Assembly: GCA_030849835.1 (NCBI GenBank)
Contig: JASAOC010002019.1
Location: 1 to 64,000, forward strand
Length of the DNA stretch: 64,000 nt
Direction of reading: 5' to 3'
Source of the DNA: Herpetomonas samuelpessoai
Taxonomy: Eukaryota; Euglenozoa; Kinetoplastea; Trypanosomatida; Trypanosomatidae
This document shows, in pieces, positions 31,932-41,913 of the stretch (position 1 is the first letter of the stretch; each line of letters begins with the position of its first letter). The notes beneath the pieces were generated by a model. The model was given only the letters and a program-made list of their open reading frames with translations. It ran no database searches and was not told the DNA's origin. Made by a program: the position numbers and the translations under genes.

Positions 31932-31947
31932 GAGAGAGAGAGAGAGA
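31932..31947. repeat. (GA)8 microsatellite
   Basis: Eight GA/AG units on the plus strand, so CT on the transcribed gene sense strand, in the spacer upstream of the kinesin gene. Confidence 0.85.
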
Positions 31948-32239
31948 AAGAAACGGTCGGATTATCCAGAGATATCGCCCTTCGAATATGAAATGGCTTT
32001 TGTTTTCTTTGCTCTTGCTTCATTGCTTCCTTCTACAACCGGTTCAATTCCGCAGATGTCCACCACGGAATGCTCCTACGAAAGTGCCATGAGCGTCGAT
32101 GCTTTATTTCTCTTTGATTTCAGCCTCACGCTTATCGAGGGTCTCCTTCGGTTTTTCGATTTTTCGATGTCGTCTTATTTCAGTATTGGTCGTCTTTTTT
32201 GTGGTCCTCACAAGCGCGTGACGAGTCTTTGCTGTGAGC

Positions 32240-33358
32240 TCAAAACCGAATGGTGATGCCGTCGGTCATCATGCGGTCGATAGATGGCTTGATGAGCATC
32301 TTGATGGTGCCCTCCACCTTGCTGTTCGCCCCAGGGACGGAGGCAAAGTTCGACGCCACGGACAAGTTCTTGATAGGATCGCCAAAGAGCTGGATCTTCA
32401 CCACGCGGTGCTTGACAGTTGCCCTCTTCGCCATGAGGTCCGCGATGGAGTACCGCTCCCCGCCTTGCGCAGGCCGACCGCTATCCGTTGTTGTGGACTC
32501 CAAGGAGCCCTCTCGCCGCGAGCCAGGGATGTGCCCCGCACCCGTCGGCACTGCGCTGTTGGCGGATGCCATTCCCCGCGCCTCCGCCGCAGCCGCAGCT
32601 CCACCAACGCTGGTGCCTGCCGCACTGCTGGAGCCTTGCTGAGCGGTGGCACCGCTAGAGAAGGACGCCCCGTACGGCCCAGCGGCAGTGCTGTCGTTGA
32701 CAAGGGCTTCTGGCGGCCGCATCGCCCGTCGGCCACCCGCTCCTAAGAGGACGCCATAACCGGAGGAAAAGCCTGCTCCTGGGGGACGGTTGCCGGCTAC
32801 AGGGGGCCGGCCAGCCTGCAGAAGCTGCGCATTGGCCGCACTCGAGGCATTCACGTAGCGCGTCGAAGGGGCGCGCTCCGCCAGACTGCTGCCGCCGCGA
32901 CCACCAAGGCCGCCTCCCTCCACCTCGCTTCCCTCAACGCTGCCCGTCTCCTCCACCTCCTGCAGCAGCTCCACCGACGCAAGCCCGTCAATCAGAATGT
33001 CGTGCAACGTCATTTCAAAGGGGCAATAAAAGGGCAGTGCAAGGTTGGCGTCGGCCTCCTCGCCGCTCGAGCCTATGGTGTCCAAGTTGATTTGCAGGCC
33101 GCGCAGCGTCACGGAAAAGTCGCCGCTATAGCGCAGCTTCACCATCACCGCCGTACGCTCGACGGACAGCTCGCGAATGCCGCTAAGGACAAGTTCAGGG
33201 GGTGATGCGCCGAGGTGCGGAAGGTCCACATTGACGACACCACGAATTTGTGAGTTGGTGCTGCCCGCCATAGCCTTGCGGATGGCTGTCTCTATCGCTA
33301 CACGCACCGCCTCTCGGCTCTCGATGCTCCACACCTTGGGCCATTCACACTGGAGCAT
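32240..33358 (-). CDS. SMP-domain protein resembling ERMES subunit Mdm12 (372 aa)
   Basis: Residues 1-125 resemble the first half of the Mdm12 SMP lipid-transfer domain: an N-terminal helix (VRVAIETAIRKAM), then VVNVDLPHLGASPPELVLSG, VMVKLRYSGDFSVTLRGLQI and LPFYCPFEMTLHDILIDGLA. In yeast Mdm12 the matching pieces are LRVLDFDLG..PAITLKEI, LEVEYKGDLLVTI and LPVKLSISDIGLHSL. A disordered Gly/Ser/Ala-rich insert runs from about 130 to 300. The last 70 residues (VVKIQLFGDPIKNL, KVEGTIKMLIKPSIDRM) could supply the closing strands and helix of the fold. SMP domains carry lipids at membrane contact sites, and Mdm12 bridges ER and mitochondria. The frame runs upstream without an ATG; the ATG at 33358 lies just after a strong acceptor, so I use it. 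The family call is from memory of the motif pattern and needs profile confirmation. Confidence 0.65.
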   Translation of the reverse strand: MLQCEWPKVWSIESREAVRVAIETAIRKAMAGSTNSQIRGVVNVDLPHLGASPPELVLSGIRELSVERTAVMVKLRYSGDFSVTLRGLQINLDTIGSSGEEADANLALPFYCPFEMTLHDILIDGLASVELLQEVEETGSVEGSEVEGGGLGGRGGSSLAERAPSTRYVNASSAANAQLLQAGRPPVAGNRPPGAGFSSGYGVLLGAGGRRAMRPPEALVNDSTAAGPYGASFSSGATAQQGSSSAAGTSVGGAAAAAEARGMASANSAVPTGAGHIPGSRREGSLESTTTDSGRPAQGGERYSIADLMAKRATVKHRVVKIQLFGDPIKNLSVASNFASVPGANSKVEGTIKMLIKPSIDRMMTDGITIRF

Positions 33359-34197
33359 CCTTGTGCACGCACGATCTCTCGCTCTTTCTCTCTCCAAAAA
33401 AAAAACAGCAAACTGAGAACTGCAGCCTCTTCGGCGCAGTGGAATCGAAGGATGACAAAATTCGGTGGACAGGCTCACCTGCCTATTGAAAACGTGTGGA
33501 TGTAGGAACTTTCCTCGAAAGAAGAAATTTCCCAAAAAGAAAAAAGTGCGCAGCGGCCCGCTGGCTATGTTCAGTTGGTTTTTTTTTTGTTTGACTTCTA
33601 ATGGGAAAGAAAGCAAAGACGAAGGAAGAAGTGAACAAATGGCGAAAAGATCTAGTTGACGTCACGAGTACTTGAGCTGCTGCCACCGTGCGACCGAAGG
33701 GACGGAGAGGCTGCAACCACCTCTGAGAGGGCACCTGCGCTACGTGCGTAAGTATCGCAGAAGGCACAGCCATACGTATCCCCTGCATCTGTCTCGTGCA
33801 CCGACAGGACGTGCACACACTCGAAACACGAGGATCGCCACAAGCAAAAACATTTGAGCTGTGACAGGTGACGGTAGGTATTGCGTGGTGTTGATTCACT
33901 TAGTTATTATACGCCCTGTGCAGGACCTCCTTTGAATCCGCAAGGCCGTTACCACAGACAGCGGGAAGCAGGAACGCAATGGACCTTTGACGAAAGAAAG
34001 CTGTAGTGAGATGAATATGTGAAGATGCAGCGTAACGGCGCTAGGGCAAAGAGCTGCTTCTCATCGCCCAAACCAAGAGGGAATCGAAACCGATGCAGCA
34101 CGGTCACACGGACAAAGAAGTGGAAATCACTTGTGTAAGCATCTCCAGCGCGATGGTGGGCTGCGGAGGGAGAAAAACAGCGATAGCGGCCTCCCCA
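33359..34197. other. Intergenic region
   Basis: Besides the acceptor at 33392-33405, I see T/A-rich stretches (for example T run near 33581) but no gene. Confidence 0.6.
33392..33405 (-). promoter_or_regulatory. Trans-splice acceptor candidate for the SMP-domain gene
   Basis: The minus strand shows ten T followed by GGAG, with the AG at 33393-33392, 33 nt before the ATG. It separates the gene from the ATG-less upstream part of the same open frame and so decides the start. Confidence 0.65.
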
Positions 34198-36234
34198 TCA
34201 CACCATCTTCTCACCTGGCGAACGACCGAAAGGAACCAGTGTGCCCACCATACTCCCCACATTGGTCGCCCCACGCAGGGATTGGGTCTGACCGAAGCGC
34301 TTGAGCACCATATCGCGCGGTCGTATATGCCATTGCGTACGGAGCACGCGAATCTGGTTCGGTGCGTCGCGTCGCACGGGAATATCCGGGTCTGTCCCCA
34401 ACGTCTGATCGGGGGCAGCGGACTGGGCGTCCAGGAGGGACTGCATCCACGCCTCGAGCTCTGGGGTTGTGCCGAAAGCCTCGAAGCAAAGGGAGAGGCA
34501 CTGAATCGTGTCGTCGTTAGGGGAGACGCGCAGCAGGCGGATAATGCTCACAATTTCCGTTGTCATAGACACGCCTCCGTTTGGCGCCGCAGCGTTGGCG
34601 TTGGCCAGCAGCAGAGAATTCATCTGGCGCGTTGTGAGTGGCTTTCCGTAAGACACCAGCTTTTTTATTTTACTGAAAGCAGAGCCCACCGCTCCAAGAT
34701 GCGCGGCGAGCTCAATGTACTGGTCGTAAATGTCGCTGATGCAATCCACGGTGCTGCCGACGCTCTCCAAGCGATCCATCATTTCCTCTGCCCTCGTCAG
34801 CATCTCCATTCGCTGCACCTCTGCGTTAGCGCACGCCTGCACGAACAGCAAGGTCATCTCCGGGGTAGGGTTGATATCACAGTGCGTGTAATGCTGCGTA
34901 TACACAGCCATGGCCAGCTCCCCGTCCTTGTGGATCGCACAATACATGAAGGCGATGGTGAAGAGCACATAGTCAGGGGTGAGACCGCGCGGCCGCAGTT
35001 GGCTGAAGACATCCATGATAAAGTCGCCAAACTCGCGCACGTCGCGGAGGGCGTAGAGGAGCCAGTGGTGACACGGCAGCGTCAGCGAAATGTGCGAAGC
35101 ATCCGCCAGGTTCACAGCCTCCAGAGCGAGCGTCGGCTTGCTGAGGGTGCTGCATAAGCGAAGGTACGCCTCGATGGTCGCGGTTGTGCGCGGGATTTCG
35201 TAGAAATCGTAGAGGGCCCACGCGTCGAGGCCACTTTGCTCGAGCCGTCGCTGCTCCTCCGCCGCATTGGTGACGCCATCCGCCCCGACACCCACGCCTT
35301 TGTGCAGCTGCTCCACTGCAATGGCGGCAAGGACCATGGCCTTTTCCAACATCCCTGCCCGTGGACGCAGATGACGGCGGATGCTCTCTGCGAGAATCTC
35401 CAGGCCTTCGTGTGGCCGCTCACACGACACACAAAGCTCCATGACCGCGTCAAATAGATACGTGTCGAGTACAAAGTCCGAGCCGCCTTTCCTCGCTTCT
35501 TCGTCCTCTCTTTCGCGTGCGCGCTGCAGATAGACGTTCCACCCCTTCTCCCATGCCTTACACACCGCGCAGCACCGTATCATCTCCGCATGCGACTCCA
35601 CGCCAACCTCCACAGGTGGGATATTGGTCACCGCCATGCGCTCAAACATCTCCTCCGCCACCGTCAAGCTGGAGGGTCGACTCCACTCCTCCAGCATCAC
35701 GAGCTGTTCGAGCTGATACCGTAGGAAACCAGCACAGCTCTTGTCTGGTAGCGGCACTCGTTGGTAGATGAAATCGGTGAGCAGTCGCGGTGGCGTTGGC
35801 AGCATGCGGGCATGCTTCACCAGCTTGTCCACGTCGAGCAAGCGCATGTCTCGCTTGAAGTATCCGTATCGTGCGTAGCGGAGGTTCTTCGCAAGCGCCG
35901 TCTGGTTATAAATGTGTTTCATTTGCGGTCGATCCGGATCCACCCAAACACGGTACGACTTCTCAAACCCTGGCTCGCCACCGAATAAGCCCATGGAAGA
36001 GTTCGTGGCCGCTGGTCGATGCAGCTCGCGGTACTCAGGGCTCTTCACGTGCGCCTCGTACGCGGCCTTGGCCTCCGCGGTGTCGTCAATCCACAATTGA
36101 CGGAGTGAGTCCGACGACGTTGGAACCACGTCGTCCCTCTTGTCATCCAGGGACTTTGTCAGCTCCGCAAACTCTGCAGCAGAGCTTGCCGCGATCCGTG
36201 CAAGGCACCGCACGGCTGGACTAGACGAGAGCAT
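34198..36234 (-). CDS. PPR-like protein, probably mitochondrial (678 aa)
   Basis: The protein is a string of paired helices typical of pentatricopeptide repeats. Examples are YLFDAVMELCVSCERPHEGL, TIEAYLRLCSTLSKPTLALE, YVLFTIAFMYCAIHKDGELA and TLLFVQACANAEVQRMEMLT, with a spacing of about 35-40 residues from about 250 to 620. The N-terminus from the ATG at 36234 (MLSSSPAVRCLARIAASSAA) is rich in Ser, Ala and Arg with no acids, as in a mitochondrial presequence. PPR proteins bind single-stranded RNA. In trypanosomatids most act on mitochondrial transcripts or are mitoribosome subunits. The stretch before the repeats (FEKSYRVWVDPDRPQMKHIY) looks like a mitoribosomal-protein extension. Which role applies is not clear from sequence alone. 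Confidence 0.75.
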   Translation of the reverse strand: MLSSSPAVRCLARIAASSAAEFAELTKSLDDKRDDVVPTSSDSLRQLWIDDTAEAKAAYEAHVKSPEYRELHRPAATNSSMGLFGGEPGFEKSYRVWVDPDRPQMKHIYNQTALAKNLRYARYGYFKRDMRLLDVDKLVKHARMLPTPPRLLTDFIYQRVPLPDKSCAGFLRYQLEQLVMLEEWSRPSSLTVAEEMFERMAVTNIPPVEVGVESHAEMIRCCAVCKAWEKGWNVYLQRAREREDEEARKGGSDFVLDTYLFDAVMELCVSCERPHEGLEILAESIRRHLRPRAGMLEKAMVLAAIAVEQLHKGVGVGADGVTNAAEEQRRLEQSGLDAWALYDFYEIPRTTATIEAYLRLCSTLSKPTLALEAVNLADASHISLTLPCHHWLLYALRDVREFGDFIMDVFSQLRPRGLTPDYVLFTIAFMYCAIHKDGELAMAVYTQHYTHCDINPTPEMTLLFVQACANAEVQRMEMLTRAEEMMDRLESVGSTVDCISDIYDQYIELAAHLGAVGSAFSKIKKLVSYGKPLTTRQMNSLLLANANAAAPNGGVSMTTEIVSIIRLLRVSPNDDTIQCLSLCFEAFGTTPELEAWMQSLLDAQSAAPDQTLGTDPDIPVRRDAPNQIRVLRTQWHIRPRDMVLKRFGQTQSLRGATNVGSMVGTLVPFGRSPGEKMV

Positions 36235-37206
36235 GAGAGGCACTGCTGAGTGAATTTGCTTCTGTGAGAGATACGAGAGATATTATAAATAGGGTACACG
36301 CCCCACAAAGGAACACGACAAAACAAAAAAAAACTACTAAAGGGCTACCGGATGAGCGCGTTCTTCAACAACGCTGCCTTGTCAGTCGACCACGCAGGAG
36401 CGGGTAGCAATGAGCTGATGAAAGCGCTGCAGCCAGTACGCGTGAAAGGGACACGTCTCGCAAGCTCAGCGACTACGGCGGTCAATGGACGGGGAGTGAG
36501 GGAAGGCTCCAAAAAAAAAAAAAAAAAACGGTGATGAATAAGAGAGAGAGGTGAAATGCGGCTTCATCGAGCAACGCAACGCTCCTATCACTGGCTGCGC
36601 ACGCGTTCAAGCAAACTTCGCTGTCCATGTGGCAACGCGCTGGTCGTGTCCGTGCGACGTGAAACTCACCCAGTGCCTTTGCTTCCGCTTCGTACGGCCG
36701 AGAGCACCGCGTGCCTTGCGTCTCGTCACCTCAGTGCCACGGTCGCGAACTCCGTCGTTTGGAAAAAGAGAAACCAAAAGCGACGCGACAAGCGAAATGC
36801 GGTGCAAGTCCCTCCTTACAGACATGTTCTTTTTACTTTTCTGTGTGGTTCGTCACTCTAGAAACGTTGGAAACGAAGAGACCTGAAACTGCGGCTACAT
36901 TACATGATAACATTGAAAAAAAAAAAAAAAACACGTGAATGGGTCCGGACGTAACAGCGTTGAGAATACAATACAGCAAGAGGGTCGTGCAACATTCTAT
37001 ACATTGGCCTTCATGAAAGGAAGGAAAAAGAACCAAGAGCCAGTGTCTAATTGCGGGGGGGAGAAGAAGCCCACGCAAATTCGCAAAGGAAAGATACAAT
37101 CGGATCAATAGTGAGGAGACACAAGACTTTTAAAAGAGAGCTTCTCGTAAAGTGATGTGTGTTGCAGAACGTGGGGGGCGGCGAAGGGGTGGATGAGACA
37201 TTGTCT
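36235..37206. other. Intergenic region with two long homopolymer runs
   Basis: No gene seen. Runs of A on the plus strand lie at 36511-36528 (18 A) and 36916-36931 (16 A), which are T tracts on the coding strand. A shorter A run near 36324-36333 lies closest to the PPR start and could serve its trans-splicing. Confidence 0.65.
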
Positions 37207-40200
37207 TCACGAAGTGGCTGCAGGTCCGTTGCCCGCTGTGGGAAGTGGGACCCCACGAAGGCGCAGGTCATTCTCGAGACGCTCTGCCAGCTTCTTGAGA
37301 CGAGCGATCTCCGCTTGCTGCACCTCCACCTCGCGCTTGAACTCAATATCGTATGCCGAGACGCCGTTCGGGTCTGTAAGTCGATTCACCCCTGCGCGGT
37401 TGGCCAGCGTGCGAGCCTCGCGACGAAGCTCGTTGATTTCCCGCACAAGGATCACGTTCTCAGCAATAATGCGATTCTTGTCGGTGCGGTTACTCTCCGC
37501 GTCCTTGTTTACCTTGCGGCGCAGACTGGCGAGGTTCTGTTCAAGGTGGTCGCGCTCGCGGTGGTACTCGCGGACTTCATCGGTGGCGGTGCGGGAGGCG
37601 AGACCGCGAGGAGCAGGCCCCGACGGTCTGTTGGTGGTATAGCGATCGTGCAGTGCCTTGGCCATTTCCTTCAATCGGCGGGGGTTGTCAACAACTTCGT
37701 AGACATCGCTGAGCTCAGTCCACAAACGTGCTTGGAACTCTTCGCCGGCCTTCTTCTTGGCAGTGAGTGCGTCGACCTCCTTCTGCTGGCCAGCGCGTTT
37801 GTGGCGCAGATTGCGGATTTGCAGGACGAGGTTCTCGTTGCTGTGCTGGTACTGCTCCGCCTCGCTCTCCATCTGCCGAAGCTTCTCCTTAGCCGCTTTG
37901 ATCTCCTCGTCACGGGGGTCAATCTGGGCCTTGAGCTCCTTGATCTTGTACTCGAGCACAAACTTGAACTTTTCTAGCTCTTGATTCTTCTTCTTGAGGT
38001 CGCTAATGCGGCGGCCTTTCTCGGTCATGGTTTCGCCGCGCTCCCGCAGCTCATTGGTGAGGGCGTCAATGTCCCGCTTTGCCGCCTCAATCTGCGACTC
38101 CAGCGTCGACTGCTGTCGGAGTTTCTCCATCACGTCGGCCATCTTAGCCTCCAGGTCTGCCTTGTTAAGATTCTCCTTGGACAGCATCGCGTTGTTGGCG
38201 GCTTGCAGGGTGGCAAGCTCCTCCTCCTGCTCGCGACGGCGCTTCTCGTAGTCCTCCTTCTCCTTGATCAGCTCTACATCATTGTCCTCCTCCATCATGG
38301 CACACATTGCCTCTGTCTCTGCCTCGTTCCGCTCCTTCTCGAGGGAGAGCGCGTGCTGCTGCTCCTCCATTTCCTGTAAAGCACGTTGCTGCTCCACGGC
38401 CTCTGCGTCGCGCCGTCGCTGGGCGGCTTGGCGCAGCTCTGCCGCCTTGCCCTCGAAATCCGCCCGGCGCTCGGCGATGAGTCGGCGCAGCTGATCCGCG
38501 CGGTTTCGCAGGGAATCCAATTTAGAGGCGTAGTCTCCGTTTGTCTGCTCCAAGGAGTGCTTGCCTTTCGATTCCATTTCCGCCATATACTCCGTGAACC
38601 GAATGGCCTCCTCATTCTTTTCCGACTCCAAAGCAGTGATCTGTTCTTGCTGCCGCCGCATCTCGTCGCTGTACTCTCGCTCCATCTTGACCACCTGCTC
38701 CTCATGTAAGCGCTCCCGCTTCACCTGCTGCTGGACCATGCGCTGACGCAGATCCGCTACCTGAGTTGTCAGGGTGCTGATCGTCTTTGCCGTCGCCTCC
38801 AGTTCGCGACGGTCCATGAGGAGTTCGTTTGCGTACTCCACCTCCACGCGAACGCCGCGATGGGGTGCGACAACATCCCAAAAGGCAACGACACCATCGT
38901 CGCCCGCACTGACCAGCATTCCCTCTTCGTAGCTCAACGCGAGGCGGGTCACAGGGCCGGTGTGCATATTGTGGGCCTCGATCGTGATGCTGTGTCCGCT
39001 GACCAGGCCTGCACCAACACCATCTCGCGCAGACGCGTTGTTGTTGCTTGTAGTATTCGAGTTGCTGGTGTTGAGTTTCTCACCCAAATAGGTGTTGAAG
39101 ACACGCACCGTGCCATCCTCACAACCGCCAAAGAGAAGTTTCATTTTGCTGCTGATGGCCATGGTCAGCATCGAGGCGTTCACGAGGTCGTACTCAGCGG
39201 TGGGGTGCAAGCGGGCCCTCTCCAGCTGGCGTAGCTTCCTATCGTTGCCTGCCGCCCACACCGTGGAGACGTCTGACACACCCGTGTTGTACGTCACAGC
39301 CTTGAGTACGTTATCATTCACCTTGTGGAAGTCCGTGAGGCTGAACTCGTAGACGGCGCCGTCGGTGCCCGTGGAGACGAGCCGAGTGTCATCAGGAGGA
39401 ACAAAGTACAGACTCTTGACCTTCCCATTGTGGCCTCGCAGGTGGCCCAGTAGCTCACAGGTGTAGGTGTAGTACACATGGATGGTGGTGGAATGCACGG
39501 CGGCGAAGAATTGGCCACCGTGGCTGAAGCAGCAAGAGCCGCAGGAGCGGATGCCGATGCTCTTGAACTCGCGAATATCCTTAGCGTAGAGGTTCATTAG
39601 TTTGAGGCCATCCGCAAACCCAACCAAGAGGTGAAGCCCGGACGGGTGCATCGCGACACTGAAGATATCCGAGTTGAAGCGCTTCCGCAGCTCCACCGAG
39701 TTCGTGAGGCTGTTCCACACCATGATCATCCCGTCTCTGCTAGCCGTCACCACGAGTGGGCGTTGAGCGCAGGTGTCTACACCCGTGATGGGGCCAGAGT
39801 GGAAAGGTTGTCCAACAGGCTGAAAGACAAGGTCCTCAGCCCGCGTGAAGTCAGCGTTGGGTAGGTTGAGGTAATACAGCTGCTTGGTGCTCGTGAGGAA
39901 GGCCAGATTCTCCTCTGCGGGTGGTGGCGTGAGCGTGAAGGCACGAATGATAGGGATGTCAGCATTCTGCTGCTGCTGCTTAGATGCAATCAGACCGGCC
40001 GCAGCGGTGGCCTGCCTGCGAGCGTCGCCGTCGCTGCCCTCATCAGCGCTGAAGCGAAACGTACGAACCTTGCGGTACATCTCCTTGCTGTCCGTCTTTT
40101 CAAAGATGGTGATGAGTCCCATGTCACCACCGCACACAAAGCCCTTGGTGTAGCTGATCATCGTGTTGATGGAGAGCCCGTCGGAGGGAGAGAAAGGCAA

Positions 40201-40935
40201 TGGGTATTGATATTCCTGGTTGTCAAAAACAAGGAGATCACCATTGTCTGTGGACGCAATCAAGCGACACCGCTCCGACGAGATCCAGACGTGTGACAGA
40301 AACGTGGTGCCCTCCTCCTCGCGGCCGCCAATGTTGGTGGGAAGAAGGTGACTGTCCGTGAGGGTAAAGAAACGCAGCGTGCCTTTGCCAGATACACACA
40401 CCAAGTTACTGTCATTTGGGGAAATGGTGCAGTGCAGGAGGTGGTGGCGATCGGCGATGGTGATGGTGTTGTCCACCGCTGCACAGCTGGCCAGCACCTT
40501 GCTCTTCTCCACGCTCCAGTACAGCAGCTTCCACTCGGGGAAGCCCCCCAGAGCGACAAGGTGCTTGCCGTCGTGAGAGAAGCAAAGGGAAAGGTACTCG
40601 GTGGACCCAAGGTCTGGCGCCTGCAACACTTTCTTGCGCTTCAGCTTCGGGTTAGCACTGTGATCGAAGAGGTAAATCACAACAGCGGGGTTCTTGCCGC
40701 TTTCTGCCACGGCCAACACCCGCCGGTTGGGTGAAACCGCCATTGCAGTGACGGACTCACACGTCTGCGAACAGGGAAGCAACTGCTGCGTCCCTAGCTG
40801 CGTGTCGAGGAGCACGAGACTCTTACCGGCCACCCAGACGATGTTGTTCTCATCCAAGTAGTGAATGCCATCCCGGACATCCTCACGGATGCCGAACACC
40901 ATGCGGCGCTCAATCATGCGCGGTGTCTGCTCCAT
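37207..40935 (-). CDS. CFAP57: CFAP57/WDR65-like flagellar protein (1242 aa)
   Basis: The N-terminal 690 residues form WD40 blades: DGIHYLDENNIVWVAGKSLV near 20, STEYLSLCFSHDGKHLVALG near 110, HSGPITGVDTCAQRPLVVTA near 382, LRGHNGKVKSLYFVPPDDTR near 498 and THGPVTRLALSYEEGMLVSA-type motif near 660. From about 695 to 1225 it is one long coiled coil (ANELLMDRRELEATAKTIST to LKKLAERLENDLRLRG). Size and layout equal CFAP57 (human about 1250 residues), a regulator of inner dynein arms in motile cilia. The N-terminal pattern with an explicit cap (VFGIREDVRDGIHYLDEN, then LVLLDTQLGTQQLLP) is typical of that family. It would act on the axoneme of the flagellum. The nearest alternative is the related CFAP44/CFAP43 group, which is longer. 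Confidence 0.88.
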   Translation of the reverse strand: MEQTPRMIERRMVFGIREDVRDGIHYLDENNIVWVAGKSLVLLDTQLGTQQLLPCSQTCESVTAMAVSPNRRVLAVAESGKNPAVVIYLFDHSANPKLKRKKVLQAPDLGSTEYLSLCFSHDGKHLVALGGFPEWKLLYWSVEKSKVLASCAAVDNTITIADRHHLLHCTISPNDSNLVCVSGKGTLRFFTLTDSHLLPTNIGGREEEGTTFLSHVWISSERCRLIASTDNGDLLVFDNQEYQYPLPFSPSDGLSINTMISYTKGFVCGGDMGLITIFEKTDSKEMYRKVRTFRFSADEGSDGDARRQATAAAGLIASKQQQQNADIPIIRAFTLTPPPAEENLAFLTSTKQLYYLNLPNADFTRAEDLVFQPVGQPFHSGPITGVDTCAQRPLVVTASRDGMIMVWNSLTNSVELRKRFNSDIFSVAMHPSGLHLLVGFADGLKLMNLYAKDIREFKSIGIRSCGSCCFSHGGQFFAAVHSTTIHVYYTYTCELLGHLRGHNGKVKSLYFVPPDDTRLVSTGTDGAVYEFSLTDFHKVNDNVLKAVTYNTGVSDVSTVWAAGNDRKLRQLERARLHPTAEYDLVNASMLTMAISSKMKLLFGGCEDGTVRVFNTYLGEKLNTSNSNTTSNNNASARDGVGAGLVSGHSITIEAHNMHTGPVTRLALSYEEGMLVSAGDDGVVAFWDVVAPHRGVRVEVEYANELLMDRRELEATAKTISTLTTQVADLRQRMVQQQVKRERLHEEQVVKMEREYSDEMRRQQEQITALESEKNEEAIRFTEYMAEMESKGKHSLEQTNGDYASKLDSLRNRADQLRRLIAERRADFEGKAAELRQAAQRRRDAEAVEQQRALQEMEEQQHALSLEKERNEAETEAMCAMMEEDNDVELIKEKEDYEKRRREQEEELATLQAANNAMLSKENLNKADLEAKMADVMEKLRQQSTLESQIEAAKRDIDALTNELRERGETMTEKGRRISDLKKKNQELEKFKFVLEYKIKELKAQIDPRDEEIKAAKEKLRQMESEAEQYQHSNENLVLQIRNLRHKRAGQQKEVDALTAKKKAGEEFQARLWTELSDVYEVVDNPRRLKEMAKALHDRYTTNRPSGPAPRGLASRTATDEVREYHRERDHLEQNLASLRRKVNKDAESNRTDKNRIIAENVILVREINELRREARTLANRAGVNRLTDPNGVSAYDIEFKREVEVQQAEIARLKKLAERLENDLRLRGVPLPTAGNGPAATS

Positions 40936-41913
40936 GTTTCAGTGCCTCTTCACCTTTTGTTAGGGATAATAAGGAAAACAAAGGAGGAGAAGTGGTGCAG
41001 AAAGCGAGGAAAGAAGAGCAGGTGAAGAGAGTGCTATCTCTACTTATTTTATTTTATTTTTAAAGGAAACTGAGAGAACGCAACAGAATCCCTTCTACTA
41101 GGTTGCCGTTTAGCGTTGTGATCCGATAGAGCAACGGAGATGGTCCAAGAGGATGCAGGGGAAGGGGAAGGAGGATGTATGTTTGTGTCATTGGGGAACT
41201 GATGTTCCTTAAGAATGAAATGGAGAAAGGGGTTTGCCGCCTACCTCGCCCCGTTCCTCTGTTGTCAGCGGGAAAACAAAGCAAGGAAGGCTGATATCAG
41301 TCGCTATCCTGCAAGCATTCCTCACATGGCTACGCGGCATCTGGTGGCTGCCAAAGATGCATGTCTCGGCAAGCCACGTTGTTGTGCCGCACCTCAGCAA
41401 AAAAAAAAAAAATCCTCTTGCTCACACGTCTCATTTTATCGCGTCCTGTCAGAGCATCAGCGGTATCCTGTGGGAGAGCAAGCGACACGCATCGGTGCAC
41501 GTATTCGTATGTTACGTCTGCTTTACTTTTGTATGAAGTCAGGTAGCTATGATGTTTGTATCGGGAAAATGAGGTTGAAATATATCTTTTTTTTTTTTTT
41601 TAAGGTGTAAATATGGTGCGTTGTGTGTCTTCACCATGACAACAATGGTGCATGCGAAATGGAAGGGGGATGCAACACTCGCAACAGTGTGGAGAATCTT
41701 TTAAAGAACAAATGACTTTCCATCTATGAACGAGCGAAAGAGAGAGAAAAAATAAACAAGAAGAATAGTCAACAAGGGAAAACTATCAGAACAGTAACAA
41801 GTGAACAATGCACGCTGGCAGAAAAGGAAAAAAGTGCCGCATGCCCACTCTTTCACTCTATGCGTGCAAGGAAGCATCAACGTTCCCCTCTCCTCTATGT
41901 GGGTATGGACAAT
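40936..41913. other. Intergenic region
   Basis: No gene seen. A purine-rich plus-strand stretch near 40970-41000 gives a pyrimidine tract for CFAP57 on the minus strand. Homopolymers lie at 41399-41412 (A) and 41587-41601 (T). Confidence 0.65.

Larger units (their letters stand above)
31493..32239. other. Intergenic region
   Basis: No gene seen. It contains the kinesin acceptor and a GA microsatellite near 31932-31947. Confidence 0.65.

Noticed and set aside
36505-36535. Long A runs as tails of inserted retroelements (also at 7779, 8238 and 36916)
   Set aside because: No target-site duplications or element remains seen by eye. On the coding strand they are T tracts of the kind used for trans-splicing.
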